Made by a program: the position numbers and the translations under genes. The notes beneath the pieces were generated by a model. It saw only the letters and a list, made by a program, of their open reading frames with translations, searched no databases and was not told the origin of the DNA. This document shows positions 31,771-39,974 of a DNA stretch of 64,000 nucleotides, one piece after another. The stretch covers positions 1-64,000 of the forward strand of contig JAADIO010000019.1 in assembly GCA_013151235.1 (NCBI GenBank), in the 5' to 3' direction. The DNA comes from Deltaproteobacteria bacterium. GTDB taxonomy: Bacteria; CG2-30-53-67. Positions within the stretch are counted from its first letter, which is position 1, and each line of letters begins with the position of its first letter.

Positions 31771-32856
31771 ATGGCTGAACCTGCAGCACCGAGAAAAACC
31801 GATATCGGACCGCCTCAATATGACCAGTTTCTCCATCCGGTCATTAAGAAGAACTACGGAAAGTGGAAATACCACGAGATTCTGAAACCGGGCGTCATGG
31901 TCCATGTCTCCGAAACGGGCGACAAGATCTATTCTATTCGTGTGGGGTCCCCCCGCCTGATCAGTGTCGATGTGATTCGGATGTTTGCCGATATGGCCGA
32001 CAAGTATTGTGACGGATATCTTCGTTTTACGAGCCGGAACAATGTCGAGTTCCTGACCGACAAGGAAGGGAATATCGATCCTCTGATCAAGGACATTCAG
32101 GCCAACGGTTTTCCCGTGGGCGGAACGGGAAACTCCATTTCAAATATTATTCACACCCAGGGATGGGTTCATTGTCACTCTGCGGCAACCGATGTTTCTG
32201 GTGTGGTGAAAGCGACGATGGACGACCTCTATGAGTACTTTGTGGAGATGAAACTTCCCCACAAGATCAAGATTGCGGCGGCTTGCTGCCTCAATATGTG
32301 TGGGGCCGTTCACTGCTCCGATATTGCCATTCTGGGGATTCACCGGCGTCCGCCTCAGATCGACGACGCGCAAGTTTCAAACGTCTGTGAGATTCCGACG
32401 ACCGTTTCGTCCTGTCCCACGGCGGCGATTCGTCCGACGACGGTTGAAGGCAAGCAGACCGTCAAGGTTGACGGCGACCGGTGCATGTTCTGTGCGAACT
32501 GCTACACGGTCTGCCCGGCCATGCCGATTGCCGATCCGCTGAACGACGGCATCTCGATCTGGGTCGGCGGCAAGGTCTCCAATGCCCGTTCGGAGCCTAT
32601 GTTCACGAAGCTGGCGGTTCCCTTTATTCCGAACAATCCGCCCCGCTGGCCGGAAGTGACTGAGGCGATCAAGAAGATCGTTGAGGTCTATGCCGCCGGT
32701 GCACAGCGTTACGAACGGCTTGGGGAATGGATTGACCGTATCGGCTGGCCGCAATTCTTTGATCTGACCGGATTTGAATTCACGAAATATCATATTGATG
32801 ATTTCAGGCATGCAGGCGAGACCTTCCATCGGTCCGCCCAGATCAAATTCAAATAG
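31771..32856 (+). CDS. dsrB: DsrB, dissimilatory sulfite reductase beta subunit
   Basis: A 361-residue subunit carrying the catalytic sirohaem. C135 ([10 protein letters not shown]), C172, C173 and C177 ([11 protein letters not shown]) match the spacing of the cluster ligands of Desulfovibrio DsrB exactly, shifted by 16. The ferredoxin domain uses C215 (SCPTAAI) and C238, C241, C244, C248 ([12 protein letters not shown]). AGGAGG lies upstream of the ATG, 77 bases after dsrA. dsrD follows after ten bases. Confidence 0.97.
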   Translation: MAEPAAPRKTDIGPPQYDQFLHPVIKKNYGKWKYHEILKPGVMVHVSETGDKIYSIRVGSPRLISVDVIRMFADMADKYCDGYLRFTSRNNVEFLTDKEGNIDPLIKDIQANGFPVGGTGNSISNIIHTQGWVHCHSAATDVSGVVKATMDDLYEYFVEMKLPHKIKIAAACCLNMCGAVHCSDIAILGIHRRPPQIDDAQVSNVCEIPTTVSSCPTAAIRPTTVEGKQTVKVDGDRCMFCANCYTVCPAMPIADPLNDGISIWVGGKVSNARSEPMFTKLAVPFIPNNPPRWPEVTEAIKKIVEVYAAGAQRYERLGEWIDRIGWPQFFDLTGFEFTKYHIDDFRHAGETFHRSAQIKFK

Positions 32857-32866
32857 GAGAATGATT

Positions 32867-33112
32867 ATGTCGGAAATGACGACCGAGCAGATTGCGGATG
32901 AGATGTTCAACCTGGTGAAGGAGTATGCAGGGAAGAAGCGTTTCAAGGCGACCGACCTCACCAAAGAAGTTATTGCCAAGCATGGTGACAGTGTCAACAA
33001 AAAGGCCTGCAAGGCAGCGCTTCGTACCTTAATGGATTCCGGACGCTGTGTTTACGGCTATGCCGGTGGGAGTTTTATTTCACTTCCCGGGATAGAAGGT
33101 GCAGCCAAGTAA
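32867..33112 (+). CDS. dsrD: DsrD, allosteric activator of DsrAB
   Basis: An 81-residue winged-helix protein: TTEQIADEMFNLVKEYAGKK, then KATDLTKEVIAKHG and a YGYAGGSFISLPG wing. DsrD has been shown to stimulate sulfite reduction by DsrAB, and its gene is used as a marker for reductive dsr systems. The ATG at 32867 has AGGAGA about eight bases upstream. Its presence here supports the reductive direction. A strong intergenic hairpin region follows. Confidence 0.95.
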   Translation: MSEMTTEQIADEMFNLVKEYAGKKRFKATDLTKEVIAKHGDSVNKKACKAALRTLMDSGRCVYGYAGGSFISLPGIEGAAK

Positions 33113-33167
33113 TCAAGGCGCTTTCATCGGACTGATCTTATGATTCGTTATTGAATGTGTTTGAACG

Positions 33168-33261
33168 GATAGCCGGTCGACGCGGGACCCAAGGTCGGCT
33201 CTGTCGGGTGTCCGGCTATCTTTTCCTCTTTTGCGGAACAAAGTTCCGCAAAAGAGGAAAA
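33168..33261 (+). other. Nested hairpin element between dsrD and dsrL-like gene
   Basis: GATAGCCGG (33168-33176) pairs with CCGGCTATC (33212-33220). Directly adjoining, a perfect 19-base arm (33221-33239) pairs with 33243-33261 across a three-base AAA loop. No T-run follows on the plus strand. The size and perfection suggest an RNA barrier to exonucleases or an attenuation element that lowers expression of the downstream genes, or a small inserted palindrome. Confidence 0.7.
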
Positions 33262-33398
33262 GCAGACGTACAGGCTGGTCAGTGAGTGTGTAGATTGTCA
33301 ACCCTCCGGGATCGTAATAAAGCCTCAGACAATGTAACCGTAAAGAAGGGATTGCAAGGCAATCATATTCAGGTAACCTTTTAAATAAGGAGTGTATT

Positions 33399-35087
33399 AT
33401 GGCGATTGTGGTGAGAAAAATACAGCGCAAGATCGGACTGAGGCGGGGCGGCAGGGGAACGCAGACATCGACGCAACGGCCGCAGTATAATTTGAAGGAG
33501 TCTCCCTGTATTCATGCTTGTCCGAGCGGTGAGGATATCCGTGCGTATCTGGTGCAGATTGCCCAGACCGAAAAATATGACTGGTCCTATGATGATGCCT
33601 TCAAAGAAGCCTGGTATACGATCACGGACAAGAACCCCTTTCCCGCCGTTATGGGAAGGGTCTGTCCTCACCCTTGTGAAAGTGAGTGCAACCGGAAAGA
33701 CAAGGATGCCGCCGTGGGGATCAACAACATGGAGCGGTTCATCGGTGACTATGGTATCAAGAATAAACTGAAACTGAAGAAGGTGGACGGAGAGGGTGGT
33801 TCGGAAAAAGTCGCCGTGGTTGGTGCCGGTCCTTCCGGGCTTTCCTGTGCATACCAGTTAGCCCGTCGGGGTTATTCCGTAACGGTATTCGAAATGTTTG
33901 ACAAGGGAGGCGGGATGCTTCGTTTCGGGATCCCCGTCTACCGCCTTCCCGATGATGTTCTCGATGCTGAAATTCAGCGGATCGCTGAGATGGGGGTTGA
34001 GATTAAGTACAACACCAAGATCGGTCGGGATATCACCTTTGCGGATTTGAAGAAGGATTATAAGGCGATCTATCTCTCCATCGGTGCGCACACCGGATGG
34101 GATATGAATATCCCCGGTGAGGATGCCGGGAATGTATTGACCGGCGCCGATTATCTCCACAAAATCAATGCCGGGGAAAAGGTGGAAATCGGGAATAAGG
34201 TGGTGGTGATCGGTGGTGGTGATACCGCTATTGATGCCGCCATGACTTCACTCCGCCTTGGGGCGGATGTTACGCTTCTTTATCGGCGGACCCGGAACGA
34301 GATGCCGGCCATCGACCATGATATTACCCTGGCCGAAGAGGAAGGGATCAATTTTGAATTTCTGTCTGCTCCGGTGGAGGTGATCAAAAACGGAGACGGG
34401 AAGGCGACGGCACTGAAATGCCTTAAGATGGAATTAGGTGAACCGGATGATTCGGGCCGTAGAAGGCCGGTCCCGATCGAAGGTTCGGAGTATACCGTTG
34501 ATGCGACGGCTATCATCTCCGCCATTGGCCAGGCCCCGGATTGGGAAGGCCTGGATTCCTTTAAAAACGAAAAAGGCTGGATTACCGCCGACGATCACGG
34601 GATTACGGAAACGGCCGGTGTCTTTGCCGGGGGGGATGTGACGGTCGGATTGGGCATTGCCACGCAGGCTATTGGTCTCGGGCGGAAGACGGCGGAAGCT
34701 ATTCATCATTTTCTTCGGGACGAAGAGGTTCCGGAACCGGAAACGCTGCCGGTTGTTCATTCCGATGCCATGAACCTCGGTCATTATGTTTCGCTGGAAC
34801 GGCAGAATGAAAAATACCTTCCGGCGGATGATCGGAAGACCAATTTCAATGAGCTGCGCTTTGCCTTGACCGAGGAACAGGCGATTGAAGAGGCGAAACG
34901 ATGCATGAGCTGTGGCCGATGTTTTGACTGTGACAACTGTTTTACCTTCTGTTCCGACAGTGCTGTCAAGAAGCTTGATAAAAATGAAAATCCCTTCGGT
35001 CAGCATTATAAATTTGTCCTCGATACCTGTCAGGGATGCAAAAAGTGTGCGGAAGAATGTCCTTGCGGCTACATTGATATGGTCTGA
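33399..35087 (+). CDS. DsrL-like NAD(P)H:acceptor oxidoreductase with terminal ferredoxin
   Basis: A 562-residue flavoprotein of the GltD/NfnB superfamily. The N-terminal Fe-S region has C37, C41, C89, C93 and C97. FAD binds at VAVVGAGPSGLSC (138-150) and NAD(P)H at IGGGDTAIDAAM (271-282) with LYRRTRNEMPA after it, favouring NADPH. The C-terminus has two ferredoxin-type clusters (CMSCGRC, CQGCKKCAEECPCG). This matches the general plan of DsrL, the physiological partner of DsrAB. It is shorter than the 650-residue DsrL of sulfur oxidisers, so the reductive DsrL-2 form is possible. A general GltD-like oxidoreductase is the alternative. Confidence 0.8.
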   Translation: MAIVVRKIQRKIGLRRGGRGTQTSTQRPQYNLKESPCIHACPSGEDIRAYLVQIAQTEKYDWSYDDAFKEAWYTITDKNPFPAVMGRVCPHPCESECNRKDKDAAVGINNMERFIGDYGIKNKLKLKKVDGEGGSEKVAVVGAGPSGLSCAYQLARRGYSVTVFEMFDKGGGMLRFGIPVYRLPDDVLDAEIQRIAEMGVEIKYNTKIGRDITFADLKKDYKAIYLSIGAHTGWDMNIPGEDAGNVLTGADYLHKINAGEKVEIGNKVVVIGGGDTAIDAAMTSLRLGADVTLLYRRTRNEMPAIDHDITLAEEEGINFEFLSAPVEVIKNGDGKATALKCLKMELGEPDDSGRRRPVPIEGSEYTVDATAIISAIGQAPDWEGLDSFKNEKGWITADDHGITETAGVFAGGDVTVGLGIATQAIGLGRKTAEAIHHFLRDEEVPEPETLPVVHSDAMNLGHYVSLERQNEKYLPADDRKTNFNELRFALTEEQAIEEAKRCMSCGRCFDCDNCFTFCSDSAVKKLDKNENPFGQHYKFVLDTCQGCKKCAEECPCGYIDMV

Positions 35088-35146
35088 ACCTCCGGGGGAA
35101 GAACCACGGTAATCCATGATGTTGCCGTCCGGGCTTGGCCGTGCTG

Positions 35147-35185
35147 AAAAAGAGTTCCGGGTGTTGTTCACGGAACAAGCTTTTT
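35147..35185 (+). terminator. Terminator-like hairpin before the ferritin-like gene
   Basis: GTTCCG (35154-35159) pairs with CGGAAC (35171-35176), and AAAAAG (35147-35152) pairs with CTTTTT (35180-35185) around small bulges; T-rich sequence follows. It may reduce read-through from the DsrL-like gene. Confidence 0.4.
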
Positions 35186-35224
35186 GTTTGCTGCCGGGTA
35201 TGACGAGATCCACAAGGAGTCAAA

Positions 35225-35689
35225 ATGGAAGAAATTACGTTCAATGAAATCATCAGCTATGCGAAGATCGCGGAAGAGAATGCGAAAAGCTTTTATTTGA
35301 ATGCCGCAGAAGAGATGGAACAGCGAAATGTGAAAGAATATCTTGAAACGCTGGCGGCGGAGGAGCAGACTCACATTAACCGCCTTGAGGCCCTGCAGAA
35401 GACCATCCAGAGCCGGGGAGAGGTTCCCGATCTTCATTCGGAGATCCGGAGTCTCGGCTACGCGGATTTCATCAAGGCTGCCGAACTCGGCAAAGATGCT
35501 TCCTATAAGGATGTCTTGGTCGTTGCCATGTCCAACGAGAAAGAGGCCATCCGGAACTATGACAATTTTTCCCGTTTTATCGATAACGAAGAGGCCAAAA
35601 AACTGTTCACGGTCCTGGCCGACGAAGAACGTCGTCATCTGAAACGATTTGAAGAAGAGTATGACGAACTCCAGGACCAAAATTATTAA
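35225..35689 (+). CDS. Ferritin-like di-iron (rubrerythrin-type) protein
   Basis: A 154-residue four-helix protein with the di-iron ligand pattern of rubrerythrins: EENAKSFYL, AAEEQTHI, NEKEAIRNY and ADEERRHL. It lacks the C-terminal rubredoxin domain, so it is the short, erythrin-like form. Such proteins reduce peroxides or store iron. AAGGAG precedes the ATG. It lies between the DsrL-like gene and nfnA, so it may protect the oxygen-sensitive clusters of the pathway. Confidence 0.88.
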   Translation: MEEITFNEIISYAKIAEENAKSFYLNAAEEMEQRNVKEYLETLAAEEQTHINRLEALQKTIQSRGEVPDLHSEIRSLGYADFIKAAELGKDASYKDVLVVAMSNEKEAIRNYDNFSRFIDNEEAKKLFTVLADEERRHLKRFEEEYDELQDQNY

Positions 35690-35717
35690 ACCAAACCGGG
35701 ATTGAGGGTAAACCATA

Positions 35718-36569
35718 ATGTATGAAATTCTGGAAAAGAAGGTGTGGCAGGAAGAGAAGCCGAGAATTACGGAGTTCAAGGTCAATGCGCCGGAGATTGC
35801 CCGCGCTCACCAAGCGGGCCAGTTTGTGATCCTCATTGTCGACGAGAACGGAGAGCGGATTCCCCTGACCATTGCCGACAAGGACGCGGAAAAAGGGACC
35901 ATCAATATTCTCTTTCAGGAGGTGGGGAAGTCTACGATCTGTCTGGGCAAGCTGGAAGTGGGAGAGAAGATCCATCACGTTACGGGGCCGTTGGGTAAAC
36001 CGACCCATGTGGAGAAGTTCGGTACCGTTGTCTGTGTCGGTGGAGGGATCGGAATCGCTCCGGTCCATCCCATTGCCAAGGCGATGAAGGATGCCGGCAA
36101 CAAGGTGATTTCCATTCTCGGATCTCGATCAAAGGACCTGCTGATCTATGAAGACAAGATGAATGCGGCCAGCAGTGAGGTCCGCGTGACTACGGATGAC
36201 GGGACCTACGGCCGTCACGGTTTTGTGACCGATGAACTCAAGGCAATGATTGAAGAAGAAAAGATCCCCATCGATCTGGTGGTCGTGATTGGACCTCCGA
36301 TCATGATGAAGTTCGTCTGCAAGGTGACGGAACCGCACAAGATCAAGACCTTTGCCAGCCTGAATACGATCATGGTAGACGGGACCGGGATGTGCGGTGC
36401 CTGCCGTGTGACCGTCGGGGGGAAGACCAAGTTTGTCTGTGTGGACGGACCGGAATTTGACGGGCATCAGGTCGATTTTGAAGAGATGATGATGCGCCAG
36501 AAACAGTATCTCACGGAAGAAAAAATCGCCGTGGAACGCTGTGGGAAAGGGGCCTGCCATCAGGGTTGA
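35718..36569 (+). CDS. nfnA: NfnA/SudB-type ferredoxin:NAD(P) reductase subunit
   Basis: A 283-residue flavoprotein of the PyrK/NfnA family. The FAD domain occupies about 1-95, the NAD domain begins at VVCVGGGIGIAPVHPIAK, and a [2Fe-2S] site lies near the C-terminus (GMCGACRVTVGGKTKFVC). With NfnB it forms either the electron-bifurcating transhydrogenase NfnAB (NADH + reduced ferredoxin with NADP) or sulfide dehydrogenase SudAB. The two cannot be told apart by sequence inspection. It starts 28 bases after the ferritin-like gene and nfnB follows after 100 bases. Confidence 0.9.
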   Translation: MYEILEKKVWQEEKPRITEFKVNAPEIARAHQAGQFVILIVDENGERIPLTIADKDAEKGTINILFQEVGKSTICLGKLEVGEKIHHVTGPLGKPTHVEKFGTVVCVGGGIGIAPVHPIAKAMKDAGNKVISILGSRSKDLLIYEDKMNAASSEVRVTTDDGTYGRHGFVTDELKAMIEEEKIPIDLVVVIGPPIMMKFVCKVTEPHKIKTFASLNTIMVDGTGMCGACRVTVGGKTKFVCVDGPEFDGHQVDFEEMMMRQKQYLTEEKIAVERCGKGACHQG

Positions 36570-36669
36570 AAGATCCGTGTTGACGGCTTTCGCTGAAAGT
36601 CCGTCTGTCGCGGTCATCCGGCATTCTGCTTAAAACCATCAACATAAGTTCTGGAGAGGATTCATAAGA

Positions 36670-38145
36670 ATGAGTGATGAGAAACAGCTAAAAGGGGCCT
36701 CAAAGGCGAAACCGAAGAGACCGAAAATCCCCCGTCAGGCAATGCCGGAACAGGATCCGCATGTCCGGGCGAAAAACTTTGATTCCGTTACGCTGGGGTA
36801 TACCGATGAACAGGCGATAGCGGAAGCCACGCGGTGTCTTCAGTGCAAGAAACCCTTCTGCATACAGGGGTGTCCTGTTTCAATCAACATCCCCGGTTTT
36901 ATTCAGGCAATCAAGGACCGTGATTATGCAAAGGCGGTCCAGGTCATCAAGGAGACAAATCTTCTGCCGGCGGTCTGCGGACGAGTCTGTCCACAGGAAG
37001 AGCAGTGCGAGAACAGATGTATCCTGGGTAAAAAACAAGAGCCTGTTGCGATCGGCCGATTGGAGCGTTTTGTGGCGGATTATGAAGCCGCTCACGGTGA
37101 ATCGCCGTTGCCGGAGCTTCCGTCGAAGACGGGAAAGAAGGTTGCCGTGGTCGGTGCCGGTCCGGGGGGGTTGACGGTTGCAGGCGATCTGATCCGTAAA
37201 GGACATGATGTGACCGTCTTCGAGGCCCTCCACAAGGCGGGCGGTGTTCTGGTGTATGGAATCCCGGAATTCCGGCTGCCCAAGGCGATCGTGGAACGGG
37301 AAGTCGATTATCTGAAAAAGCTTGGCGTTGTTTTCAAAATGAACCATGTGATCGGGAAGATCCGGACCATCGATCAATTGATGAAGGAAGACGGGTTTGA
37401 TGCTGTTTTTATCGGGAGCGGCGCCGGTCTGCCCTGGTTCATGGATATTCCCGGTGAGAACTTGAATGGAGTTTTCTCCGCGAATGAATACCTGACCCGG
37501 AACAATCTGATGAAAGCCTTTGATTTTCCGAACTATGATACCCCGATCAAACGGTTTAAGAATGTTGCCGTGATCGGTGGTGGGAATGTGGCCATGGATT
37601 CCGTTCGGACGGCTCTTCGACTGGGAGCCGACAATGCCTACATTGTTTATCGACGAGGACGGGAAGAGATGCCGGCCCGGAAAGAGGAAGTGGATCATGC
37701 CGAGCATGAAGGGGTGCAGTTTAAGAACCTGACAGCCCCCGTGCGGATCCTCGGGAATGAAGACGGTTGGGTGACGGGCCTGGAATGCCTTAAAATGGAA
37801 TTAGGTGAACCGGACGCCTCTGGACGGCGCCGTCCGATCCCGATCGAGGGCTCGGAATTTGTTCTGGATATGGATGCCGTAATCATTGCGATCGGGACCA
37901 GTGCCAATCCTCTGATCGGCCAGACCACGCCGGATCTGAAACTGAGCCGTCGAGGTTACATTGAGGTCGAAAATGAGACTACCGGCCGCAGCAGCAAGAA
38001 AGGGGTTTTCGCCGGAGGAGACATCGTAACCGGTGCGGCAACCGTGATCCTGGCGATGGGAGCGGGACGAAATGCCGCCAATGCCATTCAGCAATACCTG
38101 GAGACGGGTGAATGGTGGACGCCGAACGGCGACGGCGAAAAGTAG
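36670..38145 (+). CDS. nfnB: NfnB/GltD-type NADPH-dependent oxidoreductase subunit
   Basis: A 491-residue subunit with two N-terminal [4Fe-4S] clusters (CLQCKKPFCIQGCP and CGRVCPQEEQCENRC), FAD binding at VAVVGAGPGGLTVAG and NADPH binding at VAVIGGGNVAMDSV followed by VYRRGREEMPAR. The C-terminal VFAGGDIVTGAATVI closes the FAD site. It pairs with NfnA immediately upstream. It is the last gene of the series and ends just before a strong terminator. It is a relative of the DsrL-like protein 3 kb upstream, so the operon has two GltD-type enzymes. Confidence 0.9.
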   Translation: MSDEKQLKGASKAKPKRPKIPRQAMPEQDPHVRAKNFDSVTLGYTDEQAIAEATRCLQCKKPFCIQGCPVSINIPGFIQAIKDRDYAKAVQVIKETNLLPAVCGRVCPQEEQCENRCILGKKQEPVAIGRLERFVADYEAAHGESPLPELPSKTGKKVAVVGAGPGGLTVAGDLIRKGHDVTVFEALHKAGGVLVYGIPEFRLPKAIVEREVDYLKKLGVVFKMNHVIGKIRTIDQLMKEDGFDAVFIGSGAGLPWFMDIPGENLNGVFSANEYLTRNNLMKAFDFPNYDTPIKRFKNVAVIGGGNVAMDSVRTALRLGADNAYIVYRRGREEMPARKEEVDHAEHEGVQFKNLTAPVRILGNEDGWVTGLECLKMELGEPDASGRRRPIPIEGSEFVLDMDAVIIAIGTSANPLIGQTTPDLKLSRRGYIEVENETTGRSSKKGVFAGGDIVTGAATVILAMGAGRNAANAIQQYLETGEWWTPNGDGEK

Positions 38146-38168
38146 CTGTTTCTTAAAATAAGATGTAA

Positions 38169-38202
38169 AAAAGGCCGATGAGAGGTTTCTCATCGGCCTT
38201 TT
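38169..38202. terminator. Strong terminator at the end of the dsr-nfn series
   Basis: A perfect 15-base stem (38169-38183 with 38188-38202) with loop GGTT, rich in GC in the middle, starting with AAAA and ending in TTTT. It can work on both strands and separates nfnB from the facing dsrF-like gene. Confidence 0.85.
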
Positions 38203-38255
38203 CCTTTTAATTTCCTTCCGAAACCTTTTGCAGGTTTCTGAAGGAAATTAAAAGG
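38203..38255. terminator. Second long hairpin, overlapping the 3' end of the dsrF-like gene
   Basis: A 23-base stem with one mismatch (38203-38225 with 38233-38255) and a seven-base loop directly abuts the previous hairpin. It includes the stop codon of the minus-strand dsrF-like gene. Together the two form a double barrier between convergent genes. Confidence 0.7.
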
Positions 38256-38613
38256 GCAAAATTACCTCCTGTTTTTTCATAAAGGCCATGATTTCGGCGG
38301 ACTCCAGAACTTCCACGTCAATCATGAGATCTTCGACGGTTAATCCTCGTTCTGTGAGTGCGGTTTTGTCTACGATGATCCGTTCGACTCCATAGTCTTC
38401 CAGGACCCGAAAAGCACTGGAAAACGCCTTAGTTCCCAATTCCATTGTATCCTGCCCTTTTTTCAGCACATAGACTCCGTCATCCATCAAGACCAAGGTG
38501 ATCGCTTGTTCATATGTACAGAAGATCAGGAGCGCCTCCAATCCTTCATGGGTATATATCGTTCCATGAGGCGCCTTCCTCATGAGAAAGGTTATTTTCT
38601 TCTTTTTGGACAT
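38248..38613 (-). CDS. Second DsrF/TusC-like protein
   Basis: A 121-residue paralogue of the DsrF at 29 kb. It shares the same landmarks: RKAPHGTIYTHEGLEALLIF, VLKKGQDTMELGTKAFS, RVLEDYGVERIIVD and the final EVILPF. No dsrE or dsrH accompanies it. It has its own promoter and lies on the opposite strand from the main operon. It may form a homo-oligomer, replace DsrF under other conditions, or be a duplicate on its way to a new role. Confidence 0.88.
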   Translation of the reverse strand: MSKKKKITFLMRKAPHGTIYTHEGLEALLIFCTYEQAITLVLMDDGVYVLKKGQDTMELGTKAFSSAFRVLEDYGVERIIVDKTALTERGLTVEDLMIDVEVLESAEIMAFMKKQEVILPF

Positions 38614-38674
38614 CTGTGAATCACCCTTCCTTCCTAAAACACGTTATTTCAGCTGTAAGACTTCATATATCTGC

Positions 38675-38703
38675 ATCATAAGATATTCGGAGCTTCCCTT
38701 CAA
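38675..38703 (-). promoter_or_regulatory. Promoter of the second dsrF-like gene
   Basis: On the minus strand TTGAAG (38703-38698) and TATGAT (38680-38675) are 17 bases apart, a good sigma-70 match. The start codon lies about 60 bases downstream. Confidence 0.55.
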
Positions 38704-38794
38704 GTAAAAACTTGACAAAACAAATTGACAATAAGGGAAATATGCCGTTTCAATGCCCCTTTTTGTTCATTGCTGTAGTTGTGAAGTAAACCAC

Positions 38795-39808
38795 TTAGAG
38801 GTTTTTTTTGTCGATTCCTTTTGCTGCAAGCTGTAAGCCGACGGAAACGGCTTCCATTAAACTGGAAGGGTCGGCTTTTCCTTGGCCTGAAATATCGAAG
38901 GCCGTTCCGTGATCCACGGAAGTTCGGATGATCGGCAGGCCCAGGGTCACGTTGACCCCCTTTTCAAAGGCGATCATTTTCAGGGGAATCAGTCCCTGAT
39001 CGTGATACATGGAGACGATGGCATGGAAACGTCCGTGATAGGCCTGATGAAAGACCGTATCCGGAGGCAGCGGCCCTGTGACGTTGATTCCCTTTTTTTG
39101 GGACGCAATGACGGCGGGCAGAATAATCTTCTCTTCTTCCTCCCCGAAGAGGCCGTGTTCTCCAGCATGGGGGTTCAGCGCGGCGACGGCGATACGGGGG
39201 GAGGAAAAACCGAGGTCGAGCATTGCCTGATGAGCAAGTAGAATCTTCTTTTCAATATTCCCAGGCGTCAATGCATGGGGAACCTCCCTCAATGCGAGGT
39301 GGGTCGTGACAAGAATAACACGGATCGGTCCTCCCATGAGCATCATTGCGAATTGCGAGGTCCCCGTTTTCGCCGCGAGGAGTTCCGTGTGGCCGGCGAA
39401 GTTGAATCCTGCAAGATGGACCGCTTCCTTGTGGATCGGTGCTGTGACAATGGCATCTATATCTCCTTTCAGCGCAGCGTCTATGGCAGCAAGGACATAT
39501 TCAATCGAGGCACGGCCAGCCGCGGCCGATACTTCTCCGGGAGCGAAGTCGGCAGGAGCGATATTTTTAAAATCGAGGAGACAGGGGTTTGTCTCCCGCC
39601 GGGAGAACTCTTTGATATCCGACAGGACATGAAAGGGGCTCTGTATTGCGAGATGTTCCGCCAGAGTGTCAAAAACGGCGGCGCTGCCGAAAACAAGGGG
39701 AAGAAAATCCTCCATCTCCTTCCGACGGTTGAGCAGGGCCAGGATGATCTCCGGGCCGATACCGGCGGGATCACCCATGGTGATTCCGATGACCGGAAGT
39801 CTCTTCAT
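38795..39808 (-). CDS. pdxA: 4-hydroxythreonine-4-phosphate dehydrogenase PdxA
   Basis: A 337-residue enzyme of pyridoxal phosphate synthesis that oxidises 4-phosphohydroxythreonine. Family motifs are intact: GITMGDPAGIGPEI at 6-19, TAPIHKEAVHLAGFNFAGHT with metal-binding His, NPHAGEHGLFG, and the last site MYHDQGLIPLKM. Length fits. It is transcribed alone; PdxJ is not in the window. The DegT and other PLP enzymes would depend on its product. Confidence 0.95.
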   Translation of the reverse strand: MKRLPVIGITMGDPAGIGPEIILALLNRRKEMEDFLPLVFGSAAVFDTLAEHLAIQSPFHVLSDIKEFSRRETNPCLLDFKNIAPADFAPGEVSAAAGRASIEYVLAAIDAALKGDIDAIVTAPIHKEAVHLAGFNFAGHTELLAAKTGTSQFAMMLMGGPIRVILVTTHLALREVPHALTPGNIEKKILLAHQAMLDLGFSSPRIAVAALNPHAGEHGLFGEEEEKIILPAVIASQKKGINVTGPLPPDTVFHQAYHGRFHAIVSMYHDQGLIPLKMIAFEKGVNVTLGLPIIRTSVDHGTAFDISGQGKADPSSLMEAVSVGLQLAAKGIDKKNL

Positions 39809-39865
39809 TTTTCACCTCCATTCCGGAAAGAAGGTAACAGAATCTCCGATCCATTGTCAACCCGC

Positions 39866-39943
39866 AAAGGGGTCAAGTCTGCTTTTGGCTTTTATTCTGA
39901 TAGAATGTTTCACAAAAAAGCCAAAAGCAGACTTGACCCCTTT
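39866..39943. repeat. 28-bp perfect inverted-repeat element (MITE/REP-like)
   Basis: Arms 39866-39893 and 39916-39943 are perfect reverse complements of 28 bases around a 22-base loop. The arm begins AAAGGGGTCAAGTCTGCTTT. GGGGTCA(A/G)GTCT phrases like this are frequent between genes in deltaproteobacterial genomes and at REP-associated transposase loci. It lies between the divergent pdxA and DUF4912 genes, upstream of the promoter for the latter. Confidence 0.8.
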
Positions 39944-39946
39944 GGC

Positions 39947-39974
39947 TTGACAAAGCAGAAAGGGGTGGTATACT
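39947..39974 (+). promoter_or_regulatory. Promoter of the DUF4912-GH57 operon
   Basis: TTGACA (39947-39952) and TATACT (39969-39974) are 16 bases apart. This is a strong sigma-70 promoter beginning only four bases after the inverted-repeat element, which raises the possibility that the element supplied or altered it. Confidence 0.65.

Noticed and set aside
30488-31789. Minus-strand open frame opposite dsrA
   Set aside because: It is a mirror of dsrA codon bias and overlaps all of it; the sense strand carries clear DsrA motifs.
39866-39943. Simple rho-independent terminator
   Set aside because: The two neighbouring genes are divergent, so no transcript needs to end here, and the 28-bp perfect arms are longer than usual. 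An inserted palindromic element is a better reading.
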